A stretch of 6,587 nucleotides of DNA, taken from positions 1 to 6,587 of the forward strand of contig CAAGGF010000057.1 of assembly GCA_900769325.1 (NCBI GenBank), read 5' to 3'. Position numbers and translations under genes: made by a program. Below are positions 6,368 to 6,587 of this stretch, piece by piece. Under the pieces are notes generated by a model that saw nothing but the letters and a program-made list of their open reading frames with translations, was not told where the DNA came from and did not search any database. The number at the start of each line of letters is the position of its first letter. Within the stretch, counting starts at the first letter, position 1. Source of the DNA: Spirochaetia bacterium (GTDB taxonomy: Bacteria > Spirochaetota > Spirochaetia > Treponematales > Treponemataceae).

Positions 6368-6416
6368 GTCATTCCGAACTCGTTTCGGAATCTCATTAAT
6401 AGGTCTTTACAACCGT
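6368..6416 (+). repeat. Palindromic REP-like repeat, type A, copy 3
   Basis: Stem 6371-6378 / 6384-6391, loop CTCGT, tail AATAGGTCTTTACAACCGT (6398-6416). The stem is identical to the other copies while loop and linker differ slightly. It is the first of two units in direct tandem with a 55-bp period. Confidence 0.85.
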
Positions 6417-6422
6417 TAACCT

Positions 6423-6471
6423 GTCATTCCGAACTTGTTTCGGAATCTCATTGATAGGTCTTTACAACTGT
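6423..6471 (+). repeat. Palindromic REP-like repeat, type A, copy 4
   Basis: Stem 6426-6433 / 6439-6446, loop CTTGT, tail GATAGGTCTTTACAACTGT (6453-6471). It opens the second composite block (type A, decayed type B, leader), which parallels 5616-5788 in order and length. Confidence 0.85.
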
Positions 6472-6477
6472 CTGTGG

Positions 6478-6502
6478 GATGTTTCACTATGTTCAGCATG
6501 AC
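6478..6502 (+). repeat. Decayed type B palindrome
   Basis: The right arm GTTCAGCATGAC is intact, but the left arm has changed from ATGCTGAA to ATGTTTCA, so the hairpin is largely lost. It is recognised by its position between a type A copy and a leader, matching 5671-5695. Confidence 0.55.
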
Positions 6503-6540
6503 ACAACGCTTCCCCAGCTTATCATTCCAAACGCCAATCC

Positions 6541-6587
6541 AAAAAAAATCACAAATTTTTAAACTTTTTTTCCTGTTTTTTTGCCGA
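6541..6587 (+). repeat. Conserved A/T-tract leader, copy 3, cut by the window end
   Basis: The 47 bases differ from the minus-strand reading of copy 1 at one position. The window stops at TGCCGA, where the other copies continue AAGTG and then an Rpn-type start codon some 45-60 bp later. A further Rpn-family gene just beyond the edge, on the plus strand, is therefore expected but not seen. Confidence 0.72.

Noticed and set aside
6342..6471. Possible CRISPR array from regularly spaced repeats
   Set aside because: Only two full units at 55-bp period; the repeat fills nearly all of each period with only ~6 bp between units, leaving no spacers, and no cas genes are present.
125..6587. Whole window as a composite transposon with the leaders as inverted ends
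   Set aside because: No target-site duplication is visible, no intact transposase is in the window, and the third leader copy and extra palindromes do not fit a simple two-ended element.

Overview
The window looks like an AT-rich gut or rumen spirochaete, most likely Treponema. The evidence is a long-form phosphofructokinase of the spirochaete/plant/trypanosome type, a lipoprotein pullulanase, and Rpn/PD-(D/E)XK putative-transposase genes of the kind first named from T. denticola, set among ATTCCGAA/TTCGGAAT palindromes. This is inference from protein and repeat character; no ribosomal marker is present.

Layout. Positions 1-69 (minus) hold the first 23 codons of an Rpn-family gene running off the left edge. 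Positions 70-250 hold its RBS, a conserved A/T-tract leader and a palindromic repeat. Positions 250-522 are non-coding with small hairpins. Positions 523-3054 (plus) encode an exported type I pullulanase lipoprotein, followed by a strong terminator. A sigma-70-like promoter then drives a 458-residue 6-phosphofructokinase (3222-4598, plus). Convergent to it is a divergent PfkB/1-phosphofructokinase-like sugar kinase (4623-5537, minus), whose last codons form a hairpin that may serve as a shared terminator. Positions 5551-5834 carry palindromic repeats and a second copy of the leader. Positions 5835-6342 hold an Rpn-family remnant that has lost its nuclease core and is frameshifted. Positions 6342-6587 carry more palindromes and a third leader copy, cut by the window edge just where another Rpn gene would be expected to follow.

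Function. The three metabolic genes fit one theme: debranching of alpha-glucans at the cell surface, then sugar-phosphate phosphorylation in the cytoplasm. They are separately transcribed rather than an operon. The unusual part is the flanks. Outward-facing Rpn units, each preceded by the same leader and palindrome family, bracket the metabolic block. The left and right palindromes include a perfect 49-bp inverted repeat 5.4 kb apart. I suggest, as a hypothesis only, that these palindromes and leaders are associated with the Rpn nuclease family, in the way REP sequences are associated with RAYT transposases.
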